This document shows positions 25,961 through 36,500 of a stretch of DNA of 64,000 nt, in pieces. The notes beneath the pieces are model-generated. The model did not search any database. It was given only the letters and a program-made list of their open reading frames with translations, and was not told the origin of the DNA. Made by a program: the position numbers and the translations under genes. This DNA comes from an uncultured Prevotellaceae bacterium (GTDB taxonomy: Bacteria > Bacteroidota > Bacteroidia > Bacteroidales > Bacteroidaceae), in assembly GCA_900313615.1 (NCBI GenBank), contig OMRP01000006.1, positions 32,796-96,795 of the forward strand, given 5' to 3'. How positions within the stretch are numbered: position 1 is the stretch's first letter; each line of letters begins with the position of its first letter.

Positions 25961-28915
25961 ATGATGAAAAGATTTGCAGTTTTTTGTCTTTGTTCGCTGT
26001 TTGCCATCACGGCACCACATGCTGCGGTGAAAGGCAGCCCCGTTGTCTTTGATGCCTACGAGTGGAACTTTGGTGCTGTCAATATGGCTGAAGGCGCCAT
26101 TTGCCATACGTTTACGCTGACCAACACATCCGCCTCGGAGGTGCGCATCGCACGAGCCATTCCCAGTTGCAACTGCATCACGGCGCATTATGATGGTAAT
26201 GCCATAGCACCGGGTGCTTCCGTTCCTGTGTTGGTGTCCTTTTCGCCTGTAGGCAACAAGGGGAAGACACATCGCAGCGTCGAATTGGTTGACAACAACG
26301 GTCGCACACTGGGGGCCTTGTCAGTCCAGGCGATGGTCGACAGCGCTACCGTCACCAAATATCCATTCCAAGACCCATCACTGTCATACGAGGAACGTGT
26401 GGAGAATTTGATCTCTCTGCTCACGCCCGAGGAGAAAGTGGGACTGATGATGAACAAATCGGTGTCCATCGACCGTCTCGGCATACCCTCTTACAACTGG
26501 TGGAGCGAGGCTTGTCATGGTGTGCGACAGGGTGGTTATACCGTCTACCCACAACCCATCGGCATGGCTGCTGCGTTCAATCCGCAACAGATGTACGACG
26601 TTTTTTCCACTGTCTCCGATGAGGCGCGTGCCAACTGGAACCGTTCCGACCACAATGTGTTCAATGTACCTATGGGTGTGACTTATTACCCAGGCAATCC
26701 CGAACTGACGTTCTGGTGCCCGAATGTGAATATCTTCCGTGACCCACGATGGGGCAGGGGACAGGAGACCTGTGGCGAAGACCCTTACCTGAATGCGGTA
26801 TTGGGCGTGCAGACGGTGTTGGGCATGCAGCAGCCACAGACTTCAACATCTCCATCCAATCCTCAAACCATATACAAGACCCATGCTTGCGCCAAACATT
26901 ATGCCGTCCATAGTGGTCCCGAACCCTTGCGTCATAGTTATAATGCCTCGGTGTCGATGCGTGACTTGTGGGAGACTTACCTCCCCGCTTTCAAGGCATT
27001 GGTGAAGAAAGGCAATGTGCGCGAGGTGATGTGTGCCTATAACCGCTACGAGGGCGTTCCCTGTTGCACCAGCGACCGACTGCTTGTGGATATCCTTCGC
27101 CGTAAATGGGGCTATGAGGCTATTGTGCTGACTGACTGCGACGCGATCAATAATTTCTACAACAAAGGACAGCATGAGACTCACCCAGACCCGCTTTCGG
27201 CATCAGTGGACGCCGTGCTCAATGGCACCGACCTCGAATGTGGCAAGGTGTTCATGGTGCTCACCGAAGCGTTGAAGAAAGGACTGATTCAGGAGTCGGT
27301 CTTGGATGGTCATCTTAGGAAAACCTTGATGGGACGTTTCGAACTGGGCATGTTCGACCCTGCCGAGATGTCGCCCTGGGTTAACCTGGGACCGGAGGTT
27401 ATAAGCAGTGAGAAAAACGATGCGTTGGCCATCCAGGCGGCTCGTGAATCAATGGTATTGTTGGAGAACGATGGTATACTGCCGCTATCAAAGAGTGTTA
27501 GGACCATCGCTGTTGTAGGTCCCAATGCCGACGATGCGGCGTTGCTGAATGGCAATTATGGCGGAACGCCTACGGCAGAACACACCCGCACCCTTTTGCA
27601 GGGTATCAAGGCGGCTGTTCCCGGAGCGAATGTGATTTACCAAAAGGCATGTGAACTGAACGATGACTATACTACCGTTCACCATTTGCAGGATTTCAAC
27701 GACGGCAAAGGTGTATTTGTGGAGTTCTTCAACAACCGCGAGTTGAAAGGCGCACCCGACAATACCGGTTATTACAACGAACTGCGTTTCTCCACTTTTG
27801 GAGCATGGGGCTTTGCCGAGGGCATCAGCACCGACTCTGTCTCTGTGCGCGTGTCTGGTCGGTATAAAGCTGACTTTACTGGCGAGATGAAATACACCTT
27901 CAGTAGTGACAATGGCTACGTGCTGAAAGTGAATGGCGAGGTGGTGGAAGAGGCCCAGCCAGGAGGTGGCCGTAGAGGTTTCGGCTTCCGTCGCCAGCCC
28001 GAATACAAGTCGTTCGAGGTGAAGGAAGGACAGACTTACGACGTGGTGATTGAGTACAAACGTGGCAACGGCAACTTCGCCATGTTCCAAGGTGATATCT
28101 GCGAGCGTCGTTTGGTTGATTTCTCCGACCTCCAGAATGAGGTGCGTTCTGCCGATGCCATCATTGTCATCGGCGGTATATCGGCGCAGATGGAAGGTGA
28201 AGGTGGTGACAAAGAGACCATCGAGTTGCCTACCGTGCAACAGCGCTTGATCAAGGCCATGCACGATACAGGACGGCCCGTGATCGTTGTCAACTGCTCG
28301 GGTTCGGCCATTGCCTTCGGAAGTGTCGAAGGTCAGTACAATGCGCTCCTTCAGGCATGGTATGCTGGACAGGGTGGCGCACGGGCCTTGGCAGATGTGC
28401 TCTTCGGTGATTTTAACCCAGGTGGAAAATTACCTGTCACATTCTATCGTTCCAATGCCGACCTGCCAGATTTCCTCGACTATAGCATGGATAATCGTAC
28501 CTATCGCTATTTCCGTGGCACACCACAATTTGCCTTTGGCTATGGATTGTCGTACACCACGTTCGCTTGTGGCAAGGGCAAACTATCGAAGAAATCGATG
28601 AAACAAGATGGCAAGGTGACGGTCACCGTGCCAGTCACCAATACGGGCAACCGTTATGGGTCGGAGACGGTGCAGGTGTATGTCAAGGCGCTCGACTATC
28701 CTGATGCCCCTATCAAATCGCTTCGTGGTTTCCAAAAGGTATGGTTGGAGCCGGGACAGACCACCAAGGCTGTCATCACCCTTGATGGCGAGGCTTTTGA
28801 GTATTACGATGCCTCGATTGACGAACTGTCAACTCGCAAAGGACGCTACCAAATTCTTTATGGCACCTCGTCACGTGAAAGCGACCTAAAGACCCTCGAC
28901 TTTGTTGTGAAATAA
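25961..28915 (+). CDS. GH3 beta-glycosidase with N-terminal DUF1573 domain and PA14 insert
   Basis: 984 aa, secreted (FAVFCLCSLFAITAPHAA). Residues 27-130 are a DUF1573/ASH-like beta-sandwich (WNFGAVNMAEGAICHTFTLT, PSCNCITAHY), normally a separate protein. The GH3 barrel follows (about 140-430) with the nucleophile D392 in VLTDCDAINN; the CD after the aspartate resembles beta-xylosidases more than the SDW of beta-glucosidases. The GH3 C-terminal domain is split by a PA14-like insert (about 575-710), and a fibronectin III-like domain closes the protein (about 870-984). Probable roles: beta-xylosidase, alpha-arabinofuranosidase or beta-glucosidase. A palindromic repeat forming a CCCCCC/GGGGGG hairpin with T-run follows the stop. 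Confidence 0.92.
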   Translation: MMKRFAVFCLCSLFAITAPHAAVKGSPVVFDAYEWNFGAVNMAEGAICHTFTLTNTSASEVRIARAIPSCNCITAHYDGNAIAPGASVPVLVSFSPVGNKGKTHRSVELVDNNGRTLGALSVQAMVDSATVTKYPFQDPSLSYEERVENLISLLTPEEKVGLMMNKSVSIDRLGIPSYNWWSEACHGVRQGGYTVYPQPIGMAAAFNPQQMYDVFSTVSDEARANWNRSDHNVFNVPMGVTYYPGNPELTFWCPNVNIFRDPRWGRGQETCGEDPYLNAVLGVQTVLGMQQPQTSTSPSNPQTIYKTHACAKHYAVHSGPEPLRHSYNASVSMRDLWETYLPAFKALVKKGNVREVMCAYNRYEGVPCCTSDRLLVDILRRKWGYEAIVLTDCDAINNFYNKGQHETHPDPLSASVDAVLNGTDLECGKVFMVLTEALKKGLIQESVLDGHLRKTLMGRFELGMFDPAEMSPWVNLGPEVISSEKNDALAIQAARESMVLLENDGILPLSKSVRTIAVVGPNADDAALLNGNYGGTPTAEHTRTLLQGIKAAVPGANVIYQKACELNDDYTTVHHLQDFNDGKGVFVEFFNNRELKGAPDNTGYYNELRFSTFGAWGFAEGISTDSVSVRVSGRYKADFTGEMKYTFSSDNGYVLKVNGEVVEEAQPGGGRRGFGFRRQPEYKSFEVKEGQTYDVVIEYKRGNGNFAMFQGDICERRLVDFSDLQNEVRSADAIIVIGGISAQMEGEGGDKETIELPTVQQRLIKAMHDTGRPVIVVNCSGSAIAFGSVEGQYNALLQAWYAGQGGARALADVLFGDFNPGGKLPVTFYRSNADLPDFLDYSMDNRTYRYFRGTPQFAFGYGLSYTTFACGKGKLSKKSMKQDGKVTVTVPVTNTGNRYGSETVQVYVKALDYPDAPIKSLRGFQKVWLEPGQTTKAVITLDGEAFEYYDASIDELSTRKGRYQILYGTSSRESDLKTLDFVVK

Positions 28916-28916
28916 T

Positions 28917-28980
28917 GCCTCCCCCTAGCCCCCCCCTCCCAGGGGGGTGTTTTTCCTCCTTTTCCAAAGGAAGGGGTGGC
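28917..28980. repeat. Palindromic repeat pair, possible terminator of the GH3 gene
   Basis: CCCCCCTCCCAGGGGGGTGT followed by TTTT, then TCCTTTTCCAAAGGAAGGGG. Two family copies in tandem; the first with its T-run would work as a terminator. Confidence 0.65.
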
Positions 28981-29085
28981 TTGTATAGTATCGTCACAAC
29001 CAAATTTTCATCTTTTCATCTTTTAATTCTTTTATTATTCAATTATTCTTGCTATTTTTGCGGTGTCGTATCAACCACTAATGAA

Positions 29086-30063
29086 ATGGCCACAAAAGTT
29101 CAATACTACCTCCAAACGGTGGGGATATGCTCGTTAATGCATTTCCTTGTCGATGGGTTGTGCGTTTGCTGCCTCTATCTACTGACGGCGACAACAGACA
29201 TGACCTATATCGTGGGGGTGTTCATGACCTATAATATACTGGCTTTTCTCACTCAACCGCTTACGGGATGGTATGTCGACAAGGCCAAGCGCAAGCATTG
29301 GGTGCTGCTGGCCAGCATCCTCCTGTTGACTATGGCCGTGACGGTCGCTTCGCTGACAATATCCTTTCCTTCTTTCCGTTCGTCTGTCGTGGGCCTTTAT
29401 GTCATAGCCACGCTTTTAGGCATGGGCAACTCGCTCTTTCATGTGTGGGGTGGCAAACAGACGGTGCTCAAGACCGATAACGACATACGTGCCGTGGGTA
29501 CTTTCGTATCGACAGGGGCTTTTGGCCTCTCCGTAGGCATCGTATTCTATTCTTGGTCCTTGCTTTATGCCTTTCTGCTGGTCATCTGTCTGCTGGCGGT
29601 GACTTATGTGCGTATCGACAACATGGCGGTGGCGGCCGTTGATGCCGAGACAAAGAATCCATCGTATGCGCAGGTGGCCGTGTGGATAGCCATGGCGGCC
29701 TTGGTGGCTTTCGTATTGTTCCGTTCCTATTTAGGGCAGTCGTTCTCTGTGGGTTCCGATCATGGCGCTTTGATGGTTTTGGCGTTGGGTGCCATCTCGA
29801 TGTTGGGTAAGATGTTGGGTGGCTGGCTCTCAAAATGCTGTGGCATCATAGGTGCCATGGTGCTGATATTGGTGTCTGTTCTGCTCTGTATGGTGCTGCG
29901 TAGCTCCCACATGGCCTTTCCCTTGGTGGGGCTGTTCATGATTAACTGCACGATGCCCATCACGCTCTATCTGGCCAATGTAGTGATGAAAGGCAGGGAA
30001 GGCCTTGCTTTCGGTCTGTTGGCGGCGGCGTTGATGCCAGGCTATCTGCTGGCGTTCGTATAG
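29086..30063 (+). CDS. MFS transporter, possibly lacking the last helix
   Basis: 325 aa. The frame is open from 28915 but the first 57 codons translate a G/C repeat and low-complexity DNA, so the ATG at 29086 is chosen; a TATTTTTG box lies at 29053. About eleven membrane helices are countable, with the MFS loop 2-3 motif GWYVDKAKRKH and a LGMGNSLFHVWGGKQT helix 4 that recalls fosmidomycin-resistance (Fsr) type carriers. The protein stops straight after the eleventh helix (MPGYLLAFV), while MFS proteins normally have twelve. A small four-helix protein starts 13 bases on. Substrate unknown. Confidence 0.75.
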   Translation: MATKVQYYLQTVGICSLMHFLVDGLCVCCLYLLTATTDMTYIVGVFMTYNILAFLTQPLTGWYVDKAKRKHWVLLASILLLTMAVTVASLTISFPSFRSSVVGLYVIATLLGMGNSLFHVWGGKQTVLKTDNDIRAVGTFVSTGAFGLSVGIVFYSWSLLYAFLLVICLLAVTYVRIDNMAVAAVDAETKNPSYAQVAVWIAMAALVAFVLFRSYLGQSFSVGSDHGALMVLALGAISMLGKMLGGWLSKCCGIIGAMVLILVSVLLCMVLRSSHMAFPLVGLFMINCTMPITLYLANVVMKGREGLAFGLLAAALMPGYLLAFV

Positions 30064-30075
30064 GAGAGGAATGGT

Positions 30076-30402
30076 ATGGATGTAGCTTTGACGTTGTCGA
30101 TAGCCCTTGTGGCAACTATCCTCATCGAATATGGGGTGTTGCTCTTGTTGGGTGAGCAACGGCGGCGCGTGCTCCTTTCGTCAGTGGTTGTCAATATTCT
30201 GACCAATGTTCCACTGAACCTCTATCTACTCTTCGTGGGCAACAGCTGGACAGCAATAGCTGTAGGTGAGGTGTTGGTGGTCGTGGTTGAGGCATTGTGG
30301 TACTATTGGTTCGTGCGTGAGTGGCAGCGTGCTTGGGTGTACAGTTTGCTGTGCAATGCCATTAGTTTCTTGTTGGGAGTGCTCTTTCAGTTGATATTCT
30401 GA
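30076..30402 (+). CDS. Small four-helix membrane protein of unknown function
   Basis: 108 aa, almost entirely hydrophobic: helices at about 3-25, 33-53, 57-75 and 85-107, with a basic loop GEQRRRV. It starts 13 bases after the MFS gene and is probably co-transcribed and functionally linked to it. I do not recognise a family. A palindromic repeat lies immediately after the stop. Confidence 0.6.
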   Translation: MDVALTLSIALVATILIEYGVLLLLGEQRRRVLLSSVVVNILTNVPLNLYLLFVGNSWTAIAVGEVLVVVVEALWYYWFVREWQRAWVYSLLCNAISFLLGVLFQLIF

Positions 30403-30403
30403 T

Positions 30404-30434
30404 ACCCACCCTTGCCCTCCCGAGGGAGGGAGCA
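30404..30434. repeat. Palindromic repeat copy
   Basis: ACCCACCCTTGCCCTCCCGA then GGGAGGGA: the reverse orientation of the GGGAGGGTTGGGGTGGGT unit. Confidence 0.7.
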
Positions 30435-30544
30435 GAAAGGAGCAAAATAATAAAATAAGAAAGCCTAGGATGACCTAGAAAAACCAAGTATAAAATAAGA
30501 GCCCTATAATAAACCTAATATTAACCTCAAAAATTTAAAAAATA

Positions 30545-30859
30545 ATGATTTTCAGATTATTAGACATTCCTCCCATACCACGGGAAGATGAATTTCTGAG
30601 ATACCAACGATGGCTTCGCAGACATTCTCAGGATGTGGTGGATACCGTGAGTAATAGTGGGGCGACCGATAGCGTAGGCTCAGGTTCCCAAGTGACAGAC
30701 ACCCTCAATGCCGGTCAGGCCTATATAGGGAACGTTGGCTCGGGTGGTGATGATGCGTCGACCATGCTTTGGGCTATCTTTGCTGTGTTGTTCGCCCTCT
30801 CCCTATGTCTGTGGTTCGTATGGTCTTACCGTAAGCGTTCTCTTGCGCCAGGCGTATGA
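30545..30859 (+). CDS. Small single-helix membrane protein, unknown
   Basis: 104 aa. A hydrophilic N-terminus (IPPIPREDEFLRYQRWLRRH), a Ser/Gly/Thr-rich spacer (about 35-72) and one C-terminal helix (about 74-94, MLWAIFAVLFALSLCLWFVW) with a positive tail (SYRKRS). No family is recognised. The A-rich region upstream and the strong terminator at 30891 support a real gene. Topology would be tail-anchored. Confidence 0.55.
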   Translation: MIFRLLDIPPIPREDEFLRYQRWLRRHSQDVVDTVSNSGATDSVGSGSQVTDTLNAGQAYIGNVGSGGDDASTMLWAIFAVLFALSLCLWFVWSYRKRSLAPGV

Positions 30860-30890
30860 GAAGGTAATAGCTGAAAGAGAAAAGTAAATA

Positions 30891-30937
30891 ATTACCCCGC
30901 CAAGGTTTTTATCCTTGGCGGGGTAATTCTATTTTTT
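30891..30937. terminator. Strong terminator hairpin (bidirectional)
   Basis: ATTACCCCGCCAAGG (30891-30905) and its perfect inverse (30913-30927) form a 15-bp stem with a 7-base loop, followed on the plus strand by ATTCTATTTTTT-like sequence and on the minus strand by ATTTACTTTTC. It lies between the converging small gene and the C10 protease gene. Confidence 0.9.
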
Positions 30938-30960
30938 CCTCCTTGGAAGGATTAGGGGTA

Positions 30961-33168
30961 TTACTTCACTACCTTCTTGCCGTTGATGATGTAGACACCC
31001 TTTTGGGGTTGTCCCTTCACTTGGCGACCATCAATCGTATACACTTTCTGCTGTTTCTCTGTGGAAACGGTTACGTCAGTGATACCTGTTGTTGCCGGTG
31101 TGACGGTCAATGTGCCAGCGATGAAGGTGAATTTATATCCAGCTGCTTTGGCGCTTTCCACGATGATGGGATATTCACCTTCGGGTGAGTCCTCGTCGGC
31201 GGTAGTGGTGATGACGGGTTCTTCTACCCAAACGGGTTCTGTCTCGTCCAACACTAATCCTTCGTAACTCTCAATCTCAAACTCGGGATTGGGCTGTCCC
31301 GCCTCACGAGTGTAATTACCCACGGTGGCCGTGGCGTCGACGCGTTGCACAACAAGGTAACCATCGAAGAAATCAACATCTTCGCTTGATATGGTACCCG
31401 GTGTGATAGTGATGGGATAACGTCCGGCCGGTGAGGATGGTGTGGCCTCACAGGTCATCTCTGGCTTTCCGTGGACTGGGTCACCATTGACGATATACAA
31501 GAACTCGGGGTTCTCTTCGCCATAATAACGTATGGTGTTGCGTACTTTAACGCTAGTGCCAAATTCGGTAATGTTCTGTGTGCCAAACTCGCTCCATTGA
31601 GCCGCTTGCGCATATTTGGTCTTCAAACCACTACGTACGTAAAGATGGGCAGCCCCGAAAGGTACTCCTTGGAACACTTTTGTACCATTTAAAGTAGGTA
31701 TCTGCTTGCTGGGCACTCGTAGACTGGCAAGGCTCGTGCAGCCACTGAATGCTTCTTGGCCGATGCTTTCGATGGATTTGGGTAGCATCACGCGACGGAG
31801 CGAGGCGCAGTCCTTAAAGATGGCTTCAGATAGACCATTGTCGGGCAGCGTGGCATCGGTCAGGTCTAGGGTGCGCAGGCTGCCTTCTGTCTCCTGTCCT
31901 TCGCTGTCGCGACCGGCCAGATAGCGCAGGTAAAGCATATCATTGTCGTCGAGCGGACCATTAACGGCCAATTTGCCTATTGGGCCTTCGCCCTCAAGGG
32001 CTTCCACCTCTTGTTGCAGCGTGCCCATGGAGGCTACTGTCACTTCCTCGCTGCGCAACTGAAGGGCATTGTCGCTCGTAATGCCGATAATCATGTCTTG
32101 TTGATATTTGAACTGATAATACGACGGGTTGAGTAGGGCGATGTCGTATTCACCGTCGTCGTCGCCGCTCCAGCCCCAGTTCACAACCACTTTGCCCTCA
32201 GGAGTATAGCCATGGATGACGAAGGCGTGACCACCGGCCCATGAGTCACCACCAGCATAGTACACGGGACCATGTTCGCTGAGTTCACGATACACGATGT
32301 CCATCCAATCACTTTCGCTGTAGTTGTCACGTTCCAGACATTCGGCATCTTCAATGCCAAAATAATCGCGTAGTCCCTGTGCGGCATCCTGTGAATAGGC
32401 ACCACTACCCTCGCTAGGACCACCATATTGCATATCGGCGGCGACACCACAGTCGCGCATGAGCAAAGCCACGGCATTGGCCTCCTCCGGGGTGTATTGC
32501 CCTTCCACATAGGTGTCGCGCATATTCTCCCAGTCGTAGTAGTCATCTTCGAAGTTGGCTGTCACGGCTTGTCCAGAATAGGAGTTGTAGGGATAGTAGA
32601 TAGTACGCTGCCCCTGACCGTGGGGTGGGGTCTTGTGGTAGTTCAGCACCTGGGCCATGGCTGTTGCCACACAACCTGTCAGGCACTTGGTCGAACCACT
32701 GAAAGTGGGACACATATTATTATAAGGAGTTTCCTGATCCCAGAATGTGGTCACCATCGGCTCTACTTCAGTGGGGTATTTGTTGGGATCGGGTTTGGTT
32801 GTCTTCAAGGGGATGTTGTGGGCTACGGCATACTGTACCACTTCATCCATGGCGTTTAGCCACCACTGGAAATTGAGGTTCCTGCCTTCACTGTAGTTCG
32901 ACAGTGATACGCCCAGCACTTCGGGTACCAGGTCATCGGCGGAGATAACGGCGAAGCCCCCTTTATCATAACCAATGATTTCATAACTAGCGGTTGATTT
33001 AAGGACTTTCAAGGCGTCGGTACGGGGAGCCATGAGTTTGCCCGCCCGATGTTGATTGATGGCTGTGGCCGCTGCTTGTTGCATACGGGCTTTTGTACGC
33101 GGGGCTGCCGTTGCCGTAAGGGCAAGGAGGGAGAGCACCGCGATGAGGTGAATTGTTTTCTTTGCCAT
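30961..33168 (-). CDS. Secreted C10 cysteine protease (streptopain/interpain-like) with Por sorting tail
   Basis: 735 aa from the ATG at 33168, which gives a signal peptide (MAKKTIHLIAVLSLLALTAT); upstream in-frame ATGs at 33177 and 33216 look like leader. An N-terminal Spi-type prodomain (about 25-125) precedes the C10 domain with the catalytic cysteine C166 in TKCLTGCVATAMAQV and histidine H314 in WAGGHAFVIHGY; VVNWGWSG is the conserved Trp loop. After about residue 385 come leucine-rich BspA-like repeats (400-520), MBG-like beta domains (about 530-670) and the tail YTIDGRQVKGQPQKGVYIIN then GKKVVK, a type IX secretion/sorting signal. Likely an exported protein-degrading virulence or nutrition factor. 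The end carries the same repeat-plus-hairpin cassette as the nuclease gene. Confidence 0.92.
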   Translation of the reverse strand: MAKKTIHLIAVLSLLALTATAAPRTKARMQQAAATAINQHRAGKLMAPRTDALKVLKSTASYEIIGYDKGGFAVISADDLVPEVLGVSLSNYSEGRNLNFQWWLNAMDEVVQYAVAHNIPLKTTKPDPNKYPTEVEPMVTTFWDQETPYNNMCPTFSGSTKCLTGCVATAMAQVLNYHKTPPHGQGQRTIYYPYNSYSGQAVTANFEDDYYDWENMRDTYVEGQYTPEEANAVALLMRDCGVAADMQYGGPSEGSGAYSQDAAQGLRDYFGIEDAECLERDNYSESDWMDIVYRELSEHGPVYYAGGDSWAGGHAFVIHGYTPEGKVVVNWGWSGDDDGEYDIALLNPSYYQFKYQQDMIIGITSDNALQLRSEEVTVASMGTLQQEVEALEGEGPIGKLAVNGPLDDNDMLYLRYLAGRDSEGQETEGSLRTLDLTDATLPDNGLSEAIFKDCASLRRVMLPKSIESIGQEAFSGCTSLASLRVPSKQIPTLNGTKVFQGVPFGAAHLYVRSGLKTKYAQAAQWSEFGTQNITEFGTSVKVRNTIRYYGEENPEFLYIVNGDPVHGKPEMTCEATPSSPAGRYPITITPGTISSEDVDFFDGYLVVQRVDATATVGNYTREAGQPNPEFEIESYEGLVLDETEPVWVEEPVITTTADEDSPEGEYPIIVESAKAAGYKFTFIAGTLTVTPATTGITDVTVSTEKQQKVYTIDGRQVKGQPQKGVYIINGKKVVK

Positions 33169-33241
33169 ATTGTGCATGTTGTTATTAGGAAAGAATAGGC
33201 TTTTTTCCTTCCTCATTTTGTATTATTATTGATTTTCGTTG

Positions 33242-33272
33242 CAAAATTACTACATGGATGGCGAAGTGCAAA
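33242..33272 (-). promoter_or_regulatory. Promoter of the C10 protease gene
   Basis: On the minus strand TTTG (33272-33269), 19 bases, then TAATTTTG (33249-33242): exact match to the Bacteroidota consensus. Leader about 65 bases. Confidence 0.75.
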
Positions 33273-33338
33273 ACGAAATTACGATTTTTTTTAATTTTCC
33301 CCTAAAAAGATTCAATTATCAAAAAAAACGGCAAAAAT

Positions 33339-33369
33339 TTTGCAAATTCGTATAAATCTTGTAAATTTG
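33339..33369 (+). promoter_or_regulatory. Promoter of the adhesin gene
   Basis: TTTG (33339-33342), 19 bases, TAAATTTG (33362-33369). The leader to the ATG at 33572 would be near 195 bases, unusually long. The 403-base divergent region holds this, the opposing promoter and AT-rich sequence only. Confidence 0.75.
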
Positions 33370-33571
33370 CTGAATATTTGCAACAATAACCCATAACTGA
33401 TAATATATAATGTGTCGCATAATGGTTGATTTTTAGTTAGTTAGACGTTTTTATTGGTTTTTTACCATAACATCTTTCTCTCTATTAATGTATTAGACCA
33501 ATTATATTCCCACATTCATTAAACCCTATAGAGTTTTGTCTTTTTTTTATTTCTAACATAAATTATTTTAT

Positions 33572-36500
33572 ATGAGAAAAACATTTACGAACCTTTTGGT
33601 ATTGGCGGCCTTAGTGCTCGCTGTACCGGTTCAGGCGCAGACGCTTCAGAAAAAAGCGGCTAAAAAACAGAGGATTGAAGTTCCTCAACGCCTGACCATC
33701 ACTTCGGCTGAAGCCGCGAAATTGGCTCAGCAGAAGGCTGAAGACAGACTGGAAGGTATCGCCTTCCGTGCTCCGTCGCAGTTGCAACAGACTCCGGCCC
33801 CTGTGGCAGCACAGACTGAGGCCCGTAAGGAGAATGCTCCTACTGGCAAGGCTGTATCGCTCAAGGGACAGAGTATGCGTAATGTGAATGTCACTTCTAC
33901 AGGTAGGACACCGCGCAAGGCTGGTGCCGCTGAGGGTGAGGTGGTTGATGAACATGGTATCATTACCACTCCCGCTGCTGGAGAGTCGAAGACCTATACC
34001 CGTTCAGGTCAAGGTTTTTATATTTCCGGTCAAAGTGTTTACATTGGCGCACAGTCTGGCTCCGTGGAGATGGTGGAGTGCAGTGATGGCACTGTTTACA
34101 TCAAGGACATTGTTTCATACATCGCGGCTGATGCTTGGGTGAAAGGTACCAAGGAAGGGAATACGATCACCATTCCCACCAACCAGCCCATTTATTATGA
34201 TGGTACATCGTACTTTACTACGTGGAGCATTCGTTGGGGTGTGATTGATACAGAAGGAAATGTATCATATGATGATTCCCACGCCGATGCATTCACCTTC
34301 ACCATCGATGGCAATACGATTTCCTTGGAGGGAACGTCCAATTACACGGAAGGTGTTCAGTCCTATTTCCTGGGCGTGTTCTGGGATGACGATAATTCAT
34401 GGACTGGTTATGGCGATAACGAGACCGTCTGGACTGCTATCTCTGTAGTCACCGAGGCTGAGGTGCCCTATAGCAATGGCTTCGATGATGCTGGCGAGCA
34501 GGCTGCATTCTCAATCATCGATGCAAATGCTGATGGCAAGACTTGGGGTTTCACTTCTGAAGGCTACGCTGCCAATCCTTATAATAGTAGTATGCCTGCT
34601 GACGACTGGCTCATCTCTCCTGCCATCAAACTCGAGAGTGGTAAAACCTATCGCGTTGCAATTGACGCTCGTTGCCAGTCAACCAGCTACCCCGAACGTT
34701 TGGAAATGAAGATGGGTGCCAGCGCTACGGTTGAGGGCATGACCACCGGAGTTATCGCTTCGACAGATATCACGTCGAAAGATTTCCAGACATTGGAAAA
34801 TATTGCTGTGTCAGTTAGCGAGACGGGTTACTACTATTTCGGTATACACGCCATCTCCGATGCTGATCAATACAACTTGATTGTGGATAATTTCACTATT
34901 GTGGAATCCAATCCGGATATTCCTGCTGCAGTTACCGACTTGGTGGTTACTCCCGCTGGTGATAAGGCTGAAGCAACTATCACCTTTACCGCTCCTTCCA
35001 CAACAGCCGGTGGCGATGCCATTACAGGCAACCTCTCCATCGACATCCTGCGCGATGGCACTGTCATCAAGACTTTGACGGATGTGGCTCCTGGTTCTGA
35101 GCAGACATTTGTTGACAACAGCGAACTGGGTCTGACCCTTGGTAGCCACACCTATCAGGTGGTTGCTACTAGCGAAGCTGGTGTTGGTGCTTCCAGCGAA
35201 GAAGTGACCGTACAAATTACAGGTATTATCGAGGTTCCCTATACTGCAGACCTCACCAAGGAAGGCTGTCTCGATGTCTTCAGCGTAATCGACGCTAACG
35301 GCGACAACAGCACTTGGTCATTCAGTAACGGAACCCGTTATGCATATAACGCCAGCAACGCCGCCGATGATTATTTGGTCACATCGCCTATCCATCTCTA
35401 TGCTGGTAAGAACTACGCATTGATTGTCAATGCCAATGCTAATTCAACCAGTTATCCCGAGCGCTTCGAGGTGAAACTGGGTACTGAGGCTACTGCCGCT
35501 GGACTGAGCACCACAATTCTCAATCCTACCGACGTAACTTCCACCACAGCCGAAGATTTCGAAAGCTCATTCTCTGTTCCTGAGGAAGGCATCTATTATA
35601 TTGCCATCCATGCCATCTCTGATGCGAACATGTGGAACTTGTATGTGAACAGTCTGACGATTGAAGCCGGTGCTGAACCTACAGCTCCAGCCATCGCCGT
35701 GTTCGAGGTTACTCCCGATGCTACAGGTGCGTTGACGGCAGATGTAACGATAACAGCTCCCACAAAGGCTGTCGATGGCTCTGCTTTGACCGACAACCTG
35801 ACACAGATTGAGGTTTACCGCAACGGCGAGGTGGTTTACACCGCTACCGACGTGGCTCCGGGTGCTACTGTGAATTTCGTTGACAATGTTCCTGCCGCTG
35901 GTAACTATACCTATCAGACCATTCCTTACAACGCTTCTGGCGCTGGCGAGAAGAGTGAAAAGGTGACGGTGTTCGTAGGACAGGATATTCCTGTTGCTCC
36001 TGAGAATTTCGCCGCTGCCGACAACGTGACCAAGGTGGCCCTTACCTGGGACAAAGTGGGCAACGTAGGTGTCAATGGTGGTTATGTGAACCCCGCCGAA
36101 GTTGACTACAAAGTGTGGAGTACCAAGATTGAGGAAGGTTTCTTCGGTCCGCAACTTGTGCTCGATGAGGTGATTGGAACCGTACGCGATGGCAACAACT
36201 TCGATGTAGACTACAACACCGACGAAGGTGATCAGGATTATGTGTACTGGGGCTTGCAGACTGCCAATGCCACAGGTGAAAGCGAAGATATCTTGGCTGC
36301 TGCTTTGTTGGCAGGTGCTCCTTATGAGTTGCCAGTAGAGGAAGGTTTTGCAGGCGAATCTATGCATTACTTCTGGACAGCCACAGGCAATTTTGAATAC
36401 GATTGGTCTGAAGACGCTACAGACGATGATGGCGTGGCCCTCATGATGTTTGTTGAGGAAGCAGGCTTGGCAAGCTTCGATTCTGGAAAACTGAATCTCA

